A DNA stretch of 64,000 bases from Parachlamydiales bacterium. Its GTDB lineage: Bacteria; Chlamydiota; Chlamydiia; Chlamydiales; Rhabdochlamydiaceae. The notes beneath the pieces were generated by a model, which did no database searches, was not told where the DNA came from, and saw nothing but the letters and a program-made list of their open reading frames with translations. The stretch's first letter is position 1; the number at the start of each line of letters is the position of its first letter. The translations under genes and the position numbers were made by a program. This document shows positions 45,707 to 56,062 of this stretch, one piece after another. The stretch is from positions 60,938 to 124,937 of the forward strand of contig JAHFTQ010000007.1 in NCBI GenBank assembly GCA_023265455.1. Direction: 5' to 3'.

Positions 45707-48700
45707 CTACAGATTCTCTAGGGAGGGCTTACGGAGGTAGCGGCCGGTAATGGAGACGGGGTTTTGAGCGATCTCTTCGGGGGTACCAGAGGCAAGGAGG
45801 TGACCTCCTTGGACTCCAGCGCCGGGGCCCAGATCGAAGAGGTGGTCGGCATTGGCAATGATATCGAGGTTGTGTTCAATGATGACCAGGGTATTGCCTC
45901 TTTCAACAAGCTGGTGGAAGATGGCAAGGAGCTTGACAATATCATCGCTGTGAAGGCCGATAGTGGGTTCATCAAAGAGATAGAGGGTTTTTCCAGAGGA
46001 GCGCTTGGCAAGCTCGCGAGAGAGTCGGATCCGCTGCTGTTCGCCGCCAGAGAGGGTGGCGATTTCTTGATCGAGTTGGAGATAGTCAAGACCCACGGAG
46101 ATGAGGGTGTCAAGGATCTTGACGATTTTAGGGAAGGCATCGAGAAAGAGGCGCAGCTCTTTCACGGTCATGTGAAGCAGATGGCCGAGGTGCTTTCCCT
46201 TAAATTGGATGGAGAGGCTGACAGGATTGAGGCGATAGCCGTGGCAGGCTTCACACGGCATTTTAACAGGAGGAAGGAACTGGAGGGAGATGGTTTTAAC
46301 GCCGAGTCCATAGCAGGCAGGACACATCCCACGGCGGTGGTTAAAGCTAAAATGTTTGGGCTGGAGTCCTTTGGCCTGAGCTGTGGGAATCGAGGCAAAG
46401 AGTTGGCGCAAAGGGGAGAGAAGATCGACGTAGGTGGAAATGTCAGAGCGGTTGCTCCGTCCCAAGGGAGATTGTTCGAGAACAATCAGTTTGTCAAAAG
46501 GGGAGTCGTCGAGGTTTTTTTCAACAATAGGTCTTAGAACGTCATGAAGCAGTGTCGATTTACCGCTGCCGGAGACGCCGGTGATACAGGTGAAGAGACC
46601 GATCGGAATGTCGATGTCGAAGTGTTTGAGGTTGTGAAGGGAGCAATTTTTTAAAGAGTAAAATTTCTTGGGTCGGCGGCGCTGCTGGGGAATGGGGACC
46701 GACTGACGGCCGCTGAGGTAGGCTCCTGTGAGAGAGTCAGGGTTGTCGATGATTTGTTGGAGTGTTCCCTGTGCGGTGATTTTTCCGCCTTCTTTGCCAG
46801 CTTTGGGTCCAAAATCTAAAATATAATCGGCGATGCGTAGCGTGAGAGGATCGTGTTCGACTAAGAGTACCGTGTTGCCCATATCGCGCAGTTGAAGGAG
46901 GGCGTCATTGAGGAGTTCGTTGTCGTGAGGGTGGAGGCCAATGGTGGGCTCGTCAAGCACATAGAGACAGCCGGTGAGGCCGCTACCGAGCTGGCGGCTG
47001 AGGCGGATGCGCTGGGTTTCTCCGCCGCTGAGTGTGGGTGCACTTCTTTCAAGCGAGAGGTAGCCAAGGCCGATCGCTTGGAGAAAATGGAGGCGGTGAT
47101 GCAGTTGCCGGTAGGTCTCTTCGAGGAAGGGAGAGACACTGAGGGTACTTAAGAAAGCGAGAGCGTCGTTGATGGGAAGGTGGCAAAAGTCGGCAATGGA
47201 AAGATCTCCGATTTTGACATGGCGCGCGAGTCTATTCAGACGAGATCCTGCGCAGGAGAGGCAGGTGGTCTGAGTCAAAAGAGGGGCTAGATAGTCGCGT
47301 AAATCGGAGCGGAGTTTGGCGGCTTTTCCGAGGACATGGTTGAGACCAAGCCACTGCAATCCTTTTAACTCGAGAGGGCCTTGTAAAAAGAGGTGGAGAT
47401 GCTCGGGAGGGGTTTTTTTGAGAGAGAGGTAAGGATCGATGTCATATTTTTCAAAGAGCTTTTCGTGAAGGCGGACGGCTTCCCCTGTCGTGGTCTCTTG
47501 CCAGAGCTCTTTGAGTAGGCCCATGGGGGAAAGAGCGAGAAGATCGCGGTTTTGGGAGAGATTTATCCCATATTGAAAACCTAGTCCTAGGCAGTCGGGG
47601 CACATGCCGCTTTCAGTGTTAAATGAAAAGGTGTGGGGTGTTAGGGGTGGGTACGATTTGCCGGTTGTAGGATCGGCAAACGCGAGGTTGAAGAAGAGGT
47701 CTTTCCCTTCGATATCGACGGTGAGGCAGCCGCTGGATTGCGCAGCGGCATGTTCAATCGCTTCGAGAAGACGTGGGCGGCTATCAGATGAAACGATGCA
47801 CCGGTCGATCACAAGAAAGATCGCATTTTTCCTCTGCGACTCAAAAGGGATCGGCTGATCGAGTTCATAGTAAGTTGTGTTGAGCCTTAAACGGAGAAAT
47901 CCTTGTTTTTGCAGCCGCTCTTTGAGTTCATCGAACGACTCTTGCTTGCGAAGTTTAAGAGGCGAAAGAATCTGGAGTTTGGTTTTGGGAGGAAGAGCGA
48001 GGAGCTTTTCGACGACGTAGTCTTTGCTAATCGCCTCAATTTTAGCGCCGGTTTCAGGGGAGTAGGCTGTGCCGAGATAAGAAAAAAGAATCCGGAGATA
48101 ATCGTACGCCTCTGTCATCGTTCCGATGGTGCTGCGAGGATTGCCTGCATGGCTTTTTTGCTCGATGGCAATGGCAGGAGAGAGTCCATCGATGTGTTCG
48201 ACCTTGGGTTTGGACATCTGCTGGATGAACTGACGCGCAAAAGGTGACATCGAATCGACGTACCGGCGCTGTCCTTCGGCATAGACTGTCTCAAATGCAA
48301 ATGAGCTTTTTCCAGAACCGGAAGGACCTGTACAAAGCGTGATCTTGCCTCGCGGAATCTGAACGGTCACATCTTTGAGGTTGTTTTGAGCAGCTCCTTG
48401 GACAGTGAGATAAGTGGTGGGTTTGACCAGCGCAGCGGGAACTGAGGGTGCCTCGAACTTCTCGGAAAGCGCTAGACCTGTCGCTGTTTTGCCGCGAGCG
48501 ATTTTATCAGGAGGGCCTGCAGCCATGAGCTGTCCTCCGCCAGAGCCCCCTTGGGGCCCTAGCTCAATGATCCAGTCGGCTGTCTTGACAAGGTCCATAT
48601 TGTGCTCAATGACAAGCACGGTATTGCCGCGGGAGACAAGCGATTGTAAAATCTCAATGAGCTTGCCGATATCGTGAAAATGAAGTCCTGTGGTGGGCTC

Positions 48701-51241
48701 ATCTAAGATATAAAATGTCTTGCCTGTTGAGGGCCTAGAGAGCTCTTTGGCAAGTTTGATCCGCTGCGCCTCTCCTCCTGATAACGTGGGAGAGGGCTGT
48801 CCGAGACGGATGTAGTCGAGGCCGACTTTGAGAAGGGTCTCGAGCTTGACTTTGATGTGGGGAAGCGCTGAGAAAAACTCAGCGGCTTCACTCACGGACA
48901 TTTCTAGAACATCGTGGATGCTTTTTCCTTTGTAGAGAATCGAAAGGGTCTTTTCATCGAACCTTTTGCCTTCGCAATGGGAGCAAGGGGCCCACTCATC
49001 TTCTAAAAAGTCCATATCGATCTTCACCATGCCCATGCCACTGCAGTGGGGACATGACCCTTCTTTGACATTGAAGCTGAACCTGCCGGCCTTATACCCG
49101 AGTGCAAGGCTTTCCGGAAGCTGTGTAAAAAGATCCCGGATGTCATCGAACAGCTTGATGTAAGTTGCGGGGTTAGAACGGGGAGTTCTCCCAATCGGGG
49201 TTTGATCGATGGCGATCACTTTATCAATCTGTTCGATGCCTGTGATTTTTTGATGCTTGCCGACGCCCAAGCGAGAGGCGTGGAGATGGTTCGAGAGCGC
49301 TGGGTAGAGGATGTCGGAGACGAGAGAGGATTTGCCAGAGCCGGAGACTCCGGTCACGGCGACAAAAATCCCCAGAGGAATTTCAACGTCGATGTTTTGG
49401 AGGTTGTGGTGAGCAGCTTTTAAAATTGCCAGTTGGTTTTTCGAGGGCTTTCTCGGTTTTTTAGCAGTGGAAACCGTCAGGCGACCTGAGAGATAATCGG
49501 CGGTGAGAGACTCACGGCATTGCAGTAGCCCTTGCACGGGACCCGCATAGAGGACTTTACCACCCTTTTCTCCTGCTAACGGACCGATATCGACCACGCA
49601 GTCAGCGCCTAGAATAGTTTCGGCATCATGCTCGACGACAATCACCGTGTTGCCTTTATCGCGGAGAGCCTTAAGTGTCTGTAGCAACTTGGAGTTGTCA
49701 ATGGGGTGAAGACCGATGGAGGGTTCATCAAGGACATAGGTAGTACTGACGAGTCCTGAGCCGATTTGAGAAGCGAGACGAACCCGTTGAGCCTCGCCTC
49801 CTGAAAGCGTAGGTGAAGTCCGGTCAAGTGTCAGATAACTTAAGCCCACACCTAAGAGGAAACGGAGTCTTTCAGAAATCTCTTTGAGCAGCTCTTCGGA
49901 AATTTTCGTGCGGGGGATTCTGTCAAAAAAAAGGGACGCCTCTTCGATGGAAAGAGCAGCAACGTGAGCGATGGTTTTTCCGCTGATTTTTGCGGCAGAA
50001 GGGTACGGTTTCAGCCTGCTTCCTTGGCAAGAGGGGCAGAGAGCCTCTTGCATGAGCTCTTGCATTTTTTCGCGGTATTTTTCGCTGGTAGCGGCTTGAT
50101 ACCTTTCCAGCGCTTCTTTCAGAACGCCTCGCCACTTCACATACTCCATCCAGCTGGCTTTGCGATGAGGATGGACAAAGTTCATCCGGACCCATTTGTC
50201 GGGAAGACCGTTAAGAAAAATCTCTTTCGCCTCTTCAGAGAGTTTTTTCCAAGGGGTTTTGACACTAAATTTGCCAATGCGAGCTAGGTTGTCATAGATG
50301 TTGCCATACCGCACGGTTGTATAAGACGGCGCCACTGAGCAGCAATCTTCGGAGATGCTTAATTCGGGGTTGATAATCAGATCGAGATTGAAAGTCCGAC
50401 AGATGCTGAGTCCTTGGCAGGTGGGACACATTCCGAGTGGGTGGTTAAAGGAAAAGTCATGCGGCTCTAGCGGAGGATAAGAAACCCCCGACTTGAACGC
50501 AAACGCATGTTGAGAAAACAGTCTTTCTTCTTTTGTTTCAGTATTGAAGATGCTCATCAGCCCTTTACCGAGCTCAAGAGCCTGAGTCACCGCCTCTTTG
50601 ACGCGGTCATCATCGGGAAGTGCAATCCGGTCGATCACAAGTTCGATATCGTGGGGCTTTTGTTTATCAACATGGATCTCTTCGGAAAGCTCTACCACGA
50701 CTCCGTCTAATCGGATTCTCGTAAATCCCCGGCGCTGCAGCTCAGCAAAGTCGTCTTTAAATTCTCCTTTTTTGGCTTTGGCATAAGGACTTAAGATTAA
50801 GAGACGAGTTCCTTTGGGAAGCGCTGTAAGGGCTTCCATGATCTGCAATGAGCTTTGAGGGGCGACCACTTCTCCGCTCAAAGGACAATGGGGAACAGCC
50901 GTTCTTGCAAAGAGAACTCTTAAAAAATCGTAGATGCCCGTTAAGGTTCCTACTGTCGAGCGGGGGCTTCGTCCAGCGCTTTTTTGCTCGATAGCAATCG
51001 TGGGAGATATCCCTGAGATGAGTTCGGCGTCTGGTTTGGGAAAATCGCCTAAGTGCCTCCTGGCATAGGTTGAAAGTGATTCGATATACCTGCGCTGCCC
51101 TTCGGCATAGATCGTATCAAACGCCAGCGAAGACTTGCCAGATCCCGAGACTCCTGTGAAGACAATGAACTGGTTAGGCTCCAGTTCTAAATCGACCTCT
51201 TTCAGGTTATGGACCCGCACCTTCTTCAAAACGATTTTCAT
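45707..51241 (-). CDS. uvrA: Excinuclease ABC subunit A, double-length (tandem-fused) form
   Basis: 1844 aa; [57 protein letters not shown] and a second full set ([40 protein letters not shown]); four ABC signature LSGGE motifs. Confidence 0.96.
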   Translation of the reverse strand: MKIVLKKVRVHNLKEVDLELEPNQFIVFTGVSGSGKSSLAFDTIYAEGQRRYIESLSTYARRHLGDFPKPDAELISGISPTIAIEQKSAGRSPRSTVGTLTGIYDFLRVLFARTAVPHCPLSGEVVAPQSSLQIMEALTALPKGTRLLILSPYAKAKKGEFKDDFAELQRRGFTRIRLDGVVVELSEEIHVDKQKPHDIELVIDRIALPDDDRVKEAVTQALELGKGLMSIFNTETKEERLFSQHAFAFKSGVSYPPLEPHDFSFNHPLGMCPTCQGLSICRTFNLDLIINPELSISEDCCSVAPSYTTVRYGNIYDNLARIGKFSVKTPWKKLSEEAKEIFLNGLPDKWVRMNFVHPHRKASWMEYVKWRGVLKEALERYQAATSEKYREKMQELMQEALCPSCQGSRLKPYPSAAKISGKTIAHVAALSIEEASLFFDRIPRTKISEELLKEISERLRFLLGVGLSYLTLDRTSPTLSGGEAQRVRLASQIGSGLVSTTYVLDEPSIGLHPIDNSKLLQTLKALRDKGNTVIVVEHDAETILGADCVVDIGPLAGEKGGKVLYAGPVQGLLQCRESLTADYLSGRLTVSTAKKPRKPSKNQLAILKAAHHNLQNIDVEIPLGIFVAVTGVSGSGKSSLVSDILYPALSNHLHASRLGVGKHQKITGIEQIDKVIAIDQTPIGRTPRSNPATYIKLFDDIRDLFTQLPESLALGYKAGRFSFNVKEGSCPHCSGMGMVKIDMDFLEDEWAPCSHCEGKRFDEKTLSILYKGKSIHDVLEMSVSEAAEFFSALPHIKVKLETLLKVGLDYIRLGQPSPTLSGGEAQRIKLAKELSRPSTGKTFYILDEPTTGLHFHDIGKLIEILQSLVSRGNTVLVIEHNMDLVKTADWIIELGPQGGSGGGQLMAAGPPDKIARGKTATGLALSEKFEAPSVPAALVKPTTYLTVQGAAQNNLKDVTVQIPRGKITLCTGPSGSGKSSFAFETVYAEGQRRYVDSMSPFARQFIQQMSKPKVEHIDGLSPAIAIEQKSHAGNPRSTIGTMTEAYDYLRILFSYLGTAYSPETGAKIEAISKDYVVEKLLALPPKTKLQILSPLKLRKQESFDELKERLQKQGFLRLRLNTTYYELDQPIPFESQRKNAIFLVIDRCIVSSDSRPRLLEAIEHAAAQSSGCLTVDIEGKDLFFNLAFADPTTGKSYPPLTPHTFSFNTESGMCPDCLGLGFQYGINLSQNRDLLALSPMGLLKELWQETTTGEAVRLHEKLFEKYDIDPYLSLKKTPPEHLHLFLQGPLELKGLQWLGLNHVLGKAAKLRSDLRDYLAPLLTQTTCLSCAGSRLNRLARHVKIGDLSIADFCHLPINDALAFLSTLSVSPFLEETYRQLHHRLHFLQAIGLGYLSLERSAPTLSGGETQRIRLSRQLGSGLTGCLYVLDEPTIGLHPHDNELLNDALLQLRDMGNTVLLVEHDPLTLRIADYILDFGPKAGKEGGKITAQGTLQQIIDNPDSLTGAYLSGRQSVPIPQQRRRPKKFYSLKNCSLHNLKHFDIDIPIGLFTCITGVSGSGKSTLLHDVLRPIVEKNLDDSPFDKLIVLEQSPLGRSNRSDISTYVDLLSPLRQLFASIPTAQAKGLQPKHFSFNHRRGMCPACYGLGVKTISLQFLPPVKMPCEACHGYRLNPVSLSIQFKGKHLGHLLHMTVKELRLFLDAFPKIVKILDTLISVGLDYLQLDQEIATLSGGEQQRIRLSRELAKRSSGKTLYLFDEPTIGLHSDDIVKLLAIFHQLVERGNTLVIIEHNLDIIANADHLFDLGPGAGVQGGHLLASGTPEEIAQNPVSITGRYLRKPSLENL

Positions 51242-51314
51242 AACCTCATAGTATAGAGGAATCCTGGATTTTATTCTTGAATTTAGGTAGGATGGCCTCC
51301 AAAAAAAGGAGACT

Positions 51315-52580
51315 ATGATGGTAAGCCGTGTGCTTTGGGGGAATTGGGAAAATCCTCGGATTCAAATTAAGACTGAGTTCCTGACTCAGGATAAGATTAA
51401 AAATATAGCGAATATGGGTAATGAAGTCCTTTCTGATATGAAGAACCGAGTCAAGTGGTTTAGGAGCGAGAATTGTGTACTTGATGACATGCTGATGTTT
51501 TATACTGGCCACGAGATCAGGAGTGCAGAAAAATCTGAGAGGACGTTTCGAAATTTATTTTTCCTGGCCGGGGGATGTTTCATCGTTTTTGAGGCAGTCG
51601 CTAGGAAATATTCGAATATTTTCTCTTTGCCTTATTTAAAAATGATTTTCAGAATTGGTTCGGTTGTCGGGTTGTTGTTTACGTTTTGCCGTTACTGGGG
51701 AGCTTATTGCCATAAAAAAGGGATAGAGCAGCAGGTTATAACAGTCGCTAATGAACGTTCTAAATTTTATAAAGGCGAAAAGATTTCATCTCAAGTACTG
51801 CATCCTCGCGAGGGGGAATATTGGGCTCAAGTTCATGATCAGCCATTTGCTGAATGGCTAAAAGCGACTTCTCCAGAGAATTTTGACGCATCATCAGAGG
51901 TTGATGCATTTCTCAAAGACCCTCCTTTCAATCTGCCAAATAGTGCCAGTAAGAAAATTTTAGATCTGTGTATTAATACTTCGCCAATTGTAGGGAGCTA
52001 TCATAAATTTTCCGAGTCTTTGGAGGAAAAAAGGGAGGTTATTTTCAAAAAGCTAGGAAATTATGAAAATGAAGTCATGCACAAAATCCGTGAAAGGGCT
52101 TATGAAATGGCAGACGCAGTAAAGACCATGAAGGATGGGCTTTCAGATGAAAGATATGACCATTATTCAGACCTGGCTTATTGGCATTTGCTTCCTCAAC
52201 ATTTCCAAAAGGCCCTTACTCGGATAAAAAGTGGTAAGGAAAAAACGAACATTGAATTGCAGTTATATGACAAAATTCAGAGTTTTAAAACCAATGTGCT
52301 GCGCTATCAAGAAGGTGATTATCGCTACGTCGATATTCCCAATTTAGAGGATGTAAAACTTCAAGTGCCCTCGTTGACTGAGCTCAGAGACTGGTTTTTT
52401 GACAAAGAAAAGAAGGCTGACTGGGAAAAGCGCGCCTTAGAAGCTGAGCCTCAGAAAGGGACGCTAGACGAGTATAAGAATTTTATTCATAGGCTGAGTG
52501 AAAAGTTGGAGACAAAGTCTTCCGACTCAAATGATGTTAGTTCCAGCTCAAGCGATGGTAGTAGTGAGGAGGAGTACTAA
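51315..52580 (+). CDS. Inc-like bilobed membrane protein, paralog 1
   Basis: MVSRVLWGNWENPRIQI... plus two adjacent hydrophobic segments LFFLAGGCFIVFEAVA / IFRIGSVVGLLFTFCRYWGAYC; Ser/acidic tail. Confidence 0.65.
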   Translation: MMVSRVLWGNWENPRIQIKTEFLTQDKIKNIANMGNEVLSDMKNRVKWFRSENCVLDDMLMFYTGHEIRSAEKSERTFRNLFFLAGGCFIVFEAVARKYSNIFSLPYLKMIFRIGSVVGLLFTFCRYWGAYCHKKGIEQQVITVANERSKFYKGEKISSQVLHPREGEYWAQVHDQPFAEWLKATSPENFDASSEVDAFLKDPPFNLPNSASKKILDLCINTSPIVGSYHKFSESLEEKREVIFKKLGNYENEVMHKIRERAYEMADAVKTMKDGLSDERYDHYSDLAYWHLLPQHFQKALTRIKSGKEKTNIELQLYDKIQSFKTNVLRYQEGDYRYVDIPNLEDVKLQVPSLTELRDWFFDKEKKADWEKRALEAEPQKGTLDEYKNFIHRLSEKLETKSSDSNDVSSSSSDGSSEEEY

Positions 52581-52742
52581 TACCATTTCCAGAAAATAAA
52601 GTCATATTTTAGCTGCGTGAAAGCTGCCGGAATTCCACGATCGTAAGTGGGCTAGTATTAATTCAATACAAGCCCACTTACGATCGTGAAATTGCGGCGC
52701 TTTGACGCGCTAAAATGTGGCTTTATTTTCTGGAAGTGGTAT
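52580..52742. repeat. 163-bp near-palindrome (E4) between Inc-like paralogs 1 and 2
   Basis: ataccatttccagaaaataaagtcatattttagctgcgtgaaagct...agtattaattcaatac...gcgctttgacgcgctaaaatgtggctttattttctggaagtggtat. Confidence 0.95.
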
Positions 52743-52764
52743 AAGCCCCCTGTTTTCGTGTCTA

Positions 52765-52793
52765 TTGAGAAATTTGTTGAGTTCGGGTATGCT
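52765..52793 (+). promoter_or_regulatory. Promoter of Inc-like paralog 2
   Basis: TTGAGA (52765-52770), 17 nt, TATGCT (52788-52793). Confidence 0.55.
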
Positions 52794-52816
52794 CGCTCCT
52801 AAAAAAAGGAGACTAT

Positions 52817-53992
52817 ATGGTAAGCCGTGTGTTTTGGGGGGATTGGAAAAATCCTCAGATGCGAATTGAACCCATTCCTCTGGATAAAGCTCAAATTGAG
52901 AATATCAAGAATATGAGTGGACAATCCCGTCCTAACATTAACGGGGAACGCTGTGAGTGGGTACACGATGGTATGTTACGGGTGTCTTGTGACTCCACCA
53001 AGAGTGCTGTGATGTCGTTCATAAAATCAGGATTCTTATGTTTTGTTACTGGAGTGTCTTTCAGTGTATTTGAGGCCACAGTTTGGAAATATACCGACAA
53101 GTTTCCTTCTCCTTATTTCAAAATTGTTCCAAGAGTTATTTTAACTGTGACCCTCATATTCACTCTTTGCAGGACCTGGGGAGCTTATTGCCATATTTTC
53201 AAAGAGATAGTACCGAAGGTCAAAGCAGTAGCAAATGAGCGTACTGAGTTTTATCAAAACAAGCAGTTATCAACATTAACGACTCAAGTCTTGCATCCTC
53301 GCGAGGCGGAATATTGGGCTCAAGCTTGTGATCTACAGTTTGCTGAATGGCTAACGGTGCCTCCTAAAGATATTGATGCATTTCTGACTCCACCTCCTTT
53401 CAAGATTCCAAATACGATAAGTCAGAAAATTTTAGACCGGTCTGTTACGGCTTCGGAAATCGTAGAAAGCTACGATAAATTCGCCCAATCTTTGAAGATA
53501 AAAAGGCAGGCGTTTTCCGAAGAGATAAAGAATTATGAGCAGAACGCCCTGCACATAGTCAATGAGAACGTTCCTAAAATAACCGAAGCAACGCGTTCAC
53601 TCATGGACGGGCTGTCAGATGAAAAAACAGCACTCTATCGACATTATTATGAACTGGCTTGCTGGCATTTGCTTCCTCAAATGTTTCAAGAGGCGATTTC
53701 TCGGATCAAAAATGGGGAGGCAAGTCTGGACATTGACAAGCAGTGCTATACAGAAGTTCGGATATTCAAAAACCGCGTGGCAGCCTTTCATCGGGGTGAA
53801 GAGCTCTCCGTTGAAGTTCCTGATTTAAGTGATATACGACCTGGGTTGCCTCCTTTTTCTCTTCTTGAAAAGAGCTTTGTTGGTTTTAAGATCGATACTT
53901 GGAAAGAATCGGCTTTAAAAGACAAACCTACGAAAGGGACATCACAAGAATATTGGATTTTTATTCGGATGCTGGCTAAAAAAATGGTGTAG
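52817..53992 (+). CDS. Inc-like bilobed membrane protein, paralog 2
   Basis: MVSRVFWGDWKNPQMRIEP; hydrophobic pair; LHPREAEYWAQACDLQFAEWL shared with paralogs 1 and 3. Confidence 0.65.
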   Translation: MVSRVFWGDWKNPQMRIEPIPLDKAQIENIKNMSGQSRPNINGERCEWVHDGMLRVSCDSTKSAVMSFIKSGFLCFVTGVSFSVFEATVWKYTDKFPSPYFKIVPRVILTVTLIFTLCRTWGAYCHIFKEIVPKVKAVANERTEFYQNKQLSTLTTQVLHPREAEYWAQACDLQFAEWLTVPPKDIDAFLTPPPFKIPNTISQKILDRSVTASEIVESYDKFAQSLKIKRQAFSEEIKNYEQNALHIVNENVPKITEATRSLMDGLSDEKTALYRHYYELACWHLLPQMFQEAISRIKNGEASLDIDKQCYTEVRIFKNRVAAFHRGEELSVEVPDLSDIRPGLPPFSLLEKSFVGFKIDTWKESALKDKPTKGTSQEYWIFIRMLAKKMV

Positions 53993-54031
53993 AACTGCTC
54001 AAGACTCAAATTTTAGCTGAATCTATAGTTG

Positions 54032-54055
54032 AGCCCCACAAAAGCGGGGCTTTTT
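54032..54055 (+). terminator. Intrinsic terminator after Inc-like paralog 2
   Basis: AGCCCC-acaaaagc-GGGGCT-TTTT. Confidence 0.75.
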
Positions 54056-54067
54056 GAAAATGCTCTC

Positions 54068-54628
54068 TTAATTTTTAGTCTCCTGCAGAGGGAGAGCTGA
54101 GACATCAAAATGGGTGTGGGTTGCTCGTTTTTGAATCTCATTAAATTTCGCTTCAAGCGGAGCATATTTTTTCGCATCTTCATCATCCGTCGGAGGAACT
54201 GCTGGAATTTCAACAAAAGGCTGAGATGCACTCTCCCTATAATAATTGGTAAACGGATCAGTCTCGCTAACCTTATAGCTACAAGTAATTTCCCCTTCAA
54301 TGTGTTGGCAAGCTTTTTGTAAGGATTCAATATCCACCTTTTGTAATTGAATTTTTTTGCCAACTAGATCTACCTGATCTTGAGATCCTTCCACTGTGAA
54401 AATACCTTTGCCAGTTGTCAATACACTCCAAGCAACAGGAAAATCTTTAGACAGCCTTCCAACAAGAGGTATGAGCTTAGTAGCCTTAGCCTTCTCGTCA
54501 TCTGTTGGGAGTGGTTTACGGCTAGAAAACAAATTCCAAACTTTGTGTTGGGCTGGGAGATAACGAATAACTAAATAACCCCCAAGGGCCACAGCTGCTG
54601 TCCCTGCTAATACTATCTTGGCTGACAT
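54068..54628 (-). CDS. Hypothetical protein with N-terminal TM/signal anchor
   Basis: MSAKIVLAGTAAVALGGYLVIRYLPA...; RBS-like aggagat upstream. Confidence 0.55.
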   Translation of the reverse strand: MSAKIVLAGTAAVALGGYLVIRYLPAQHKVWNLFSSRKPLPTDDEKAKATKLIPLVGRLSKDFPVAWSVLTTGKGIFTVEGSQDQVDLVGKKIQLQKVDIESLQKACQHIEGEITCSYKVSETDPFTNYYRESASQPFVEIPAVPPTDDEDAKKYAPLEAKFNEIQKRATHTHFDVSALPLQETKN

Positions 54629-54731
54629 ATAACTCCATCTCCTGTTAAATTTTTTGAATCCAAAACTGAGAAAAATATAGCAAATCTTTTAATTAAAAAA
54701 ATAGCTTTTTGTACAGGGTATTGTTTATCGA

Positions 54732-54760
54732 TTGAGAAATTTGTTGAATTCAGGCATGCT
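54732..54760 (+). promoter_or_regulatory. Promoter of Inc-like paralog 3
   Basis: TTGAGA (54732-54737), 17 nt, CATGCT (54755-54760); spacer nearly identical to the one at 52771-52787. Confidence 0.5.
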
Positions 54761-54781
54761 CGTCTCCAAAAAAAGGGGACT

Positions 54782-55981
54782 ATGATGATAAGCCTTGTAA
54801 ACAAAATGCTTTGGGGGGATTGGAAAAGTCCTCAGATTCAGATTTCACCTGTGAACCTGAAACGAGATGATATTAGGATGATTGGGAATGCGCTTATGGT
54901 TTCTCCGAACGATCGAAACACAAATATCACCAGAGAGCCTCGCGTACTCGATGGCGTGCTGGAGTTTTCTTGTAATGACTCCACTATGAGTGCCGAGAAA
55001 TCGATGGATCTATTTCGAAAATTATCTTTCATTGCTGCGGGGTGTTCCGTCGGTTTTGAGGGATTCGCTAGGAAATATTCGGGTAATTTCCCTTCAGCTT
55101 ATTTCAAAATGGTTTTCAGGATTGGTTCAGTTGTGGGGTTAGCCTTCGCGCTTTGCCGCAGCTGGGGAGCTTATTCCCATAAAAAGGAGATAGAGCGGCA
55201 AAAAGGAACAGGAATACGTCAAGAGGCTACAAGAGTAGCTAATGAACGTGATGAGTTTTATAAAACCAAAGGGTCTTCAGCATTAACGACTCAAATTCTC
55301 CATCCTTGCGAAGGGGTATTTTGGGCTCGAGATCGTGATAAGCTGTTTGCTGAATGGTTACTAGGGGATTCTGCAGATGTTAGCCCATCATTAAAAATTA
55401 ATGCTTTTCTTAATACTCCACCTTTCAATGACCCAAATAGTATCAGTAAGAAAATTTTAGATCGATGTGTGGAGTCTCCGCTTCAGAAATATCATGAATT
55501 TTCCCAAGCTTTGAAGGCAAAAAGGGAGGCTCTTTTTATCAAAGAGAAAGAGATAGAGGCTTATGGGAGCGAATGCATGGCCAGAACTCGTGCATGGGTT
55601 CATAAAATAGACAATGCAGCTAAGCCCTTGATGGAAGGGCTGTCAGATGAACAACTGGGGATTTATGAACATTATTTGGACCTGGCTTACGAGGGCTTAA
55701 TTCCTGAGGACTACCGAGTGAGCAAGGCGAACATTGAACAACAATTATACGAAAGAGTTAAATTATTCAAAATGGGTATGTCCCGATATTATGCAGGGGG
55801 TTTTGTCCAATTCCTTCTTCCTACTTTGGATGACGTGAAGCTTAATTTGCCCCCGTTAAAGGATCTTAAAATGCTTATTTCGGATGCGCTTTGGAAAGAA
55901 CGGGCTTTAAAAGCTCAGCCTACGAAAGGGACGCAAGAGGAATATCAGCAGTTTATTCATGCGCTGAGTGCAAAGTTGTAA
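54782..55981 (+). CDS. Inc-like bilobed membrane protein, paralog 3
   Basis: MMISLVNKMLWGDWKSPQIQI; hydrophobic pair LSFIAAGCSVGFEGFA / VFRIGSVVGLAFALCRSWGAY. Confidence 0.65.
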   Translation: MMISLVNKMLWGDWKSPQIQISPVNLKRDDIRMIGNALMVSPNDRNTNITREPRVLDGVLEFSCNDSTMSAEKSMDLFRKLSFIAAGCSVGFEGFARKYSGNFPSAYFKMVFRIGSVVGLAFALCRSWGAYSHKKEIERQKGTGIRQEATRVANERDEFYKTKGSSALTTQILHPCEGVFWARDRDKLFAEWLLGDSADVSPSLKINAFLNTPPFNDPNSISKKILDRCVESPLQKYHEFSQALKAKREALFIKEKEIEAYGSECMARTRAWVHKIDNAAKPLMEGLSDEQLGIYEHYLDLAYEGLIPEDYRVSKANIEQQLYERVKLFKMGMSRYYAGGFVQFLLPTLDDVKLNLPPLKDLKMLISDALWKERALKAQPTKGTQEEYQQFIHALSAKL

Positions 55982-56001
55982 GGTCACCCAAGACTCATCG
56001 T

Positions 56002-56030
56002 TTGACAAATATTTTAATAAGAGGGATGCT
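56002..56030 (+). promoter_or_regulatory. Promoter of the inverse-autotransporter-like gene
   Basis: TTGACA (56002-56007), 17 nt, GATGCT (56025-56030). Confidence 0.5.
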
Positions 56031-56062
56031 GCGCAATAAATAACTCTTAGAGAGGTCTTCTC

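Noticed and set aside
45764-46537. 257-aa plus-strand ORF and several others antisense to uvrA
   Set aside because: Opposite strand of a highly conserved CDS; codon-composition artefact with no recognisable domain.
45707-51241. Double-length UvrA as a possible novel fusion
   Set aside because: Chlamydial UvrA proteins are known to be about 1800 aa; typical for the phylum.
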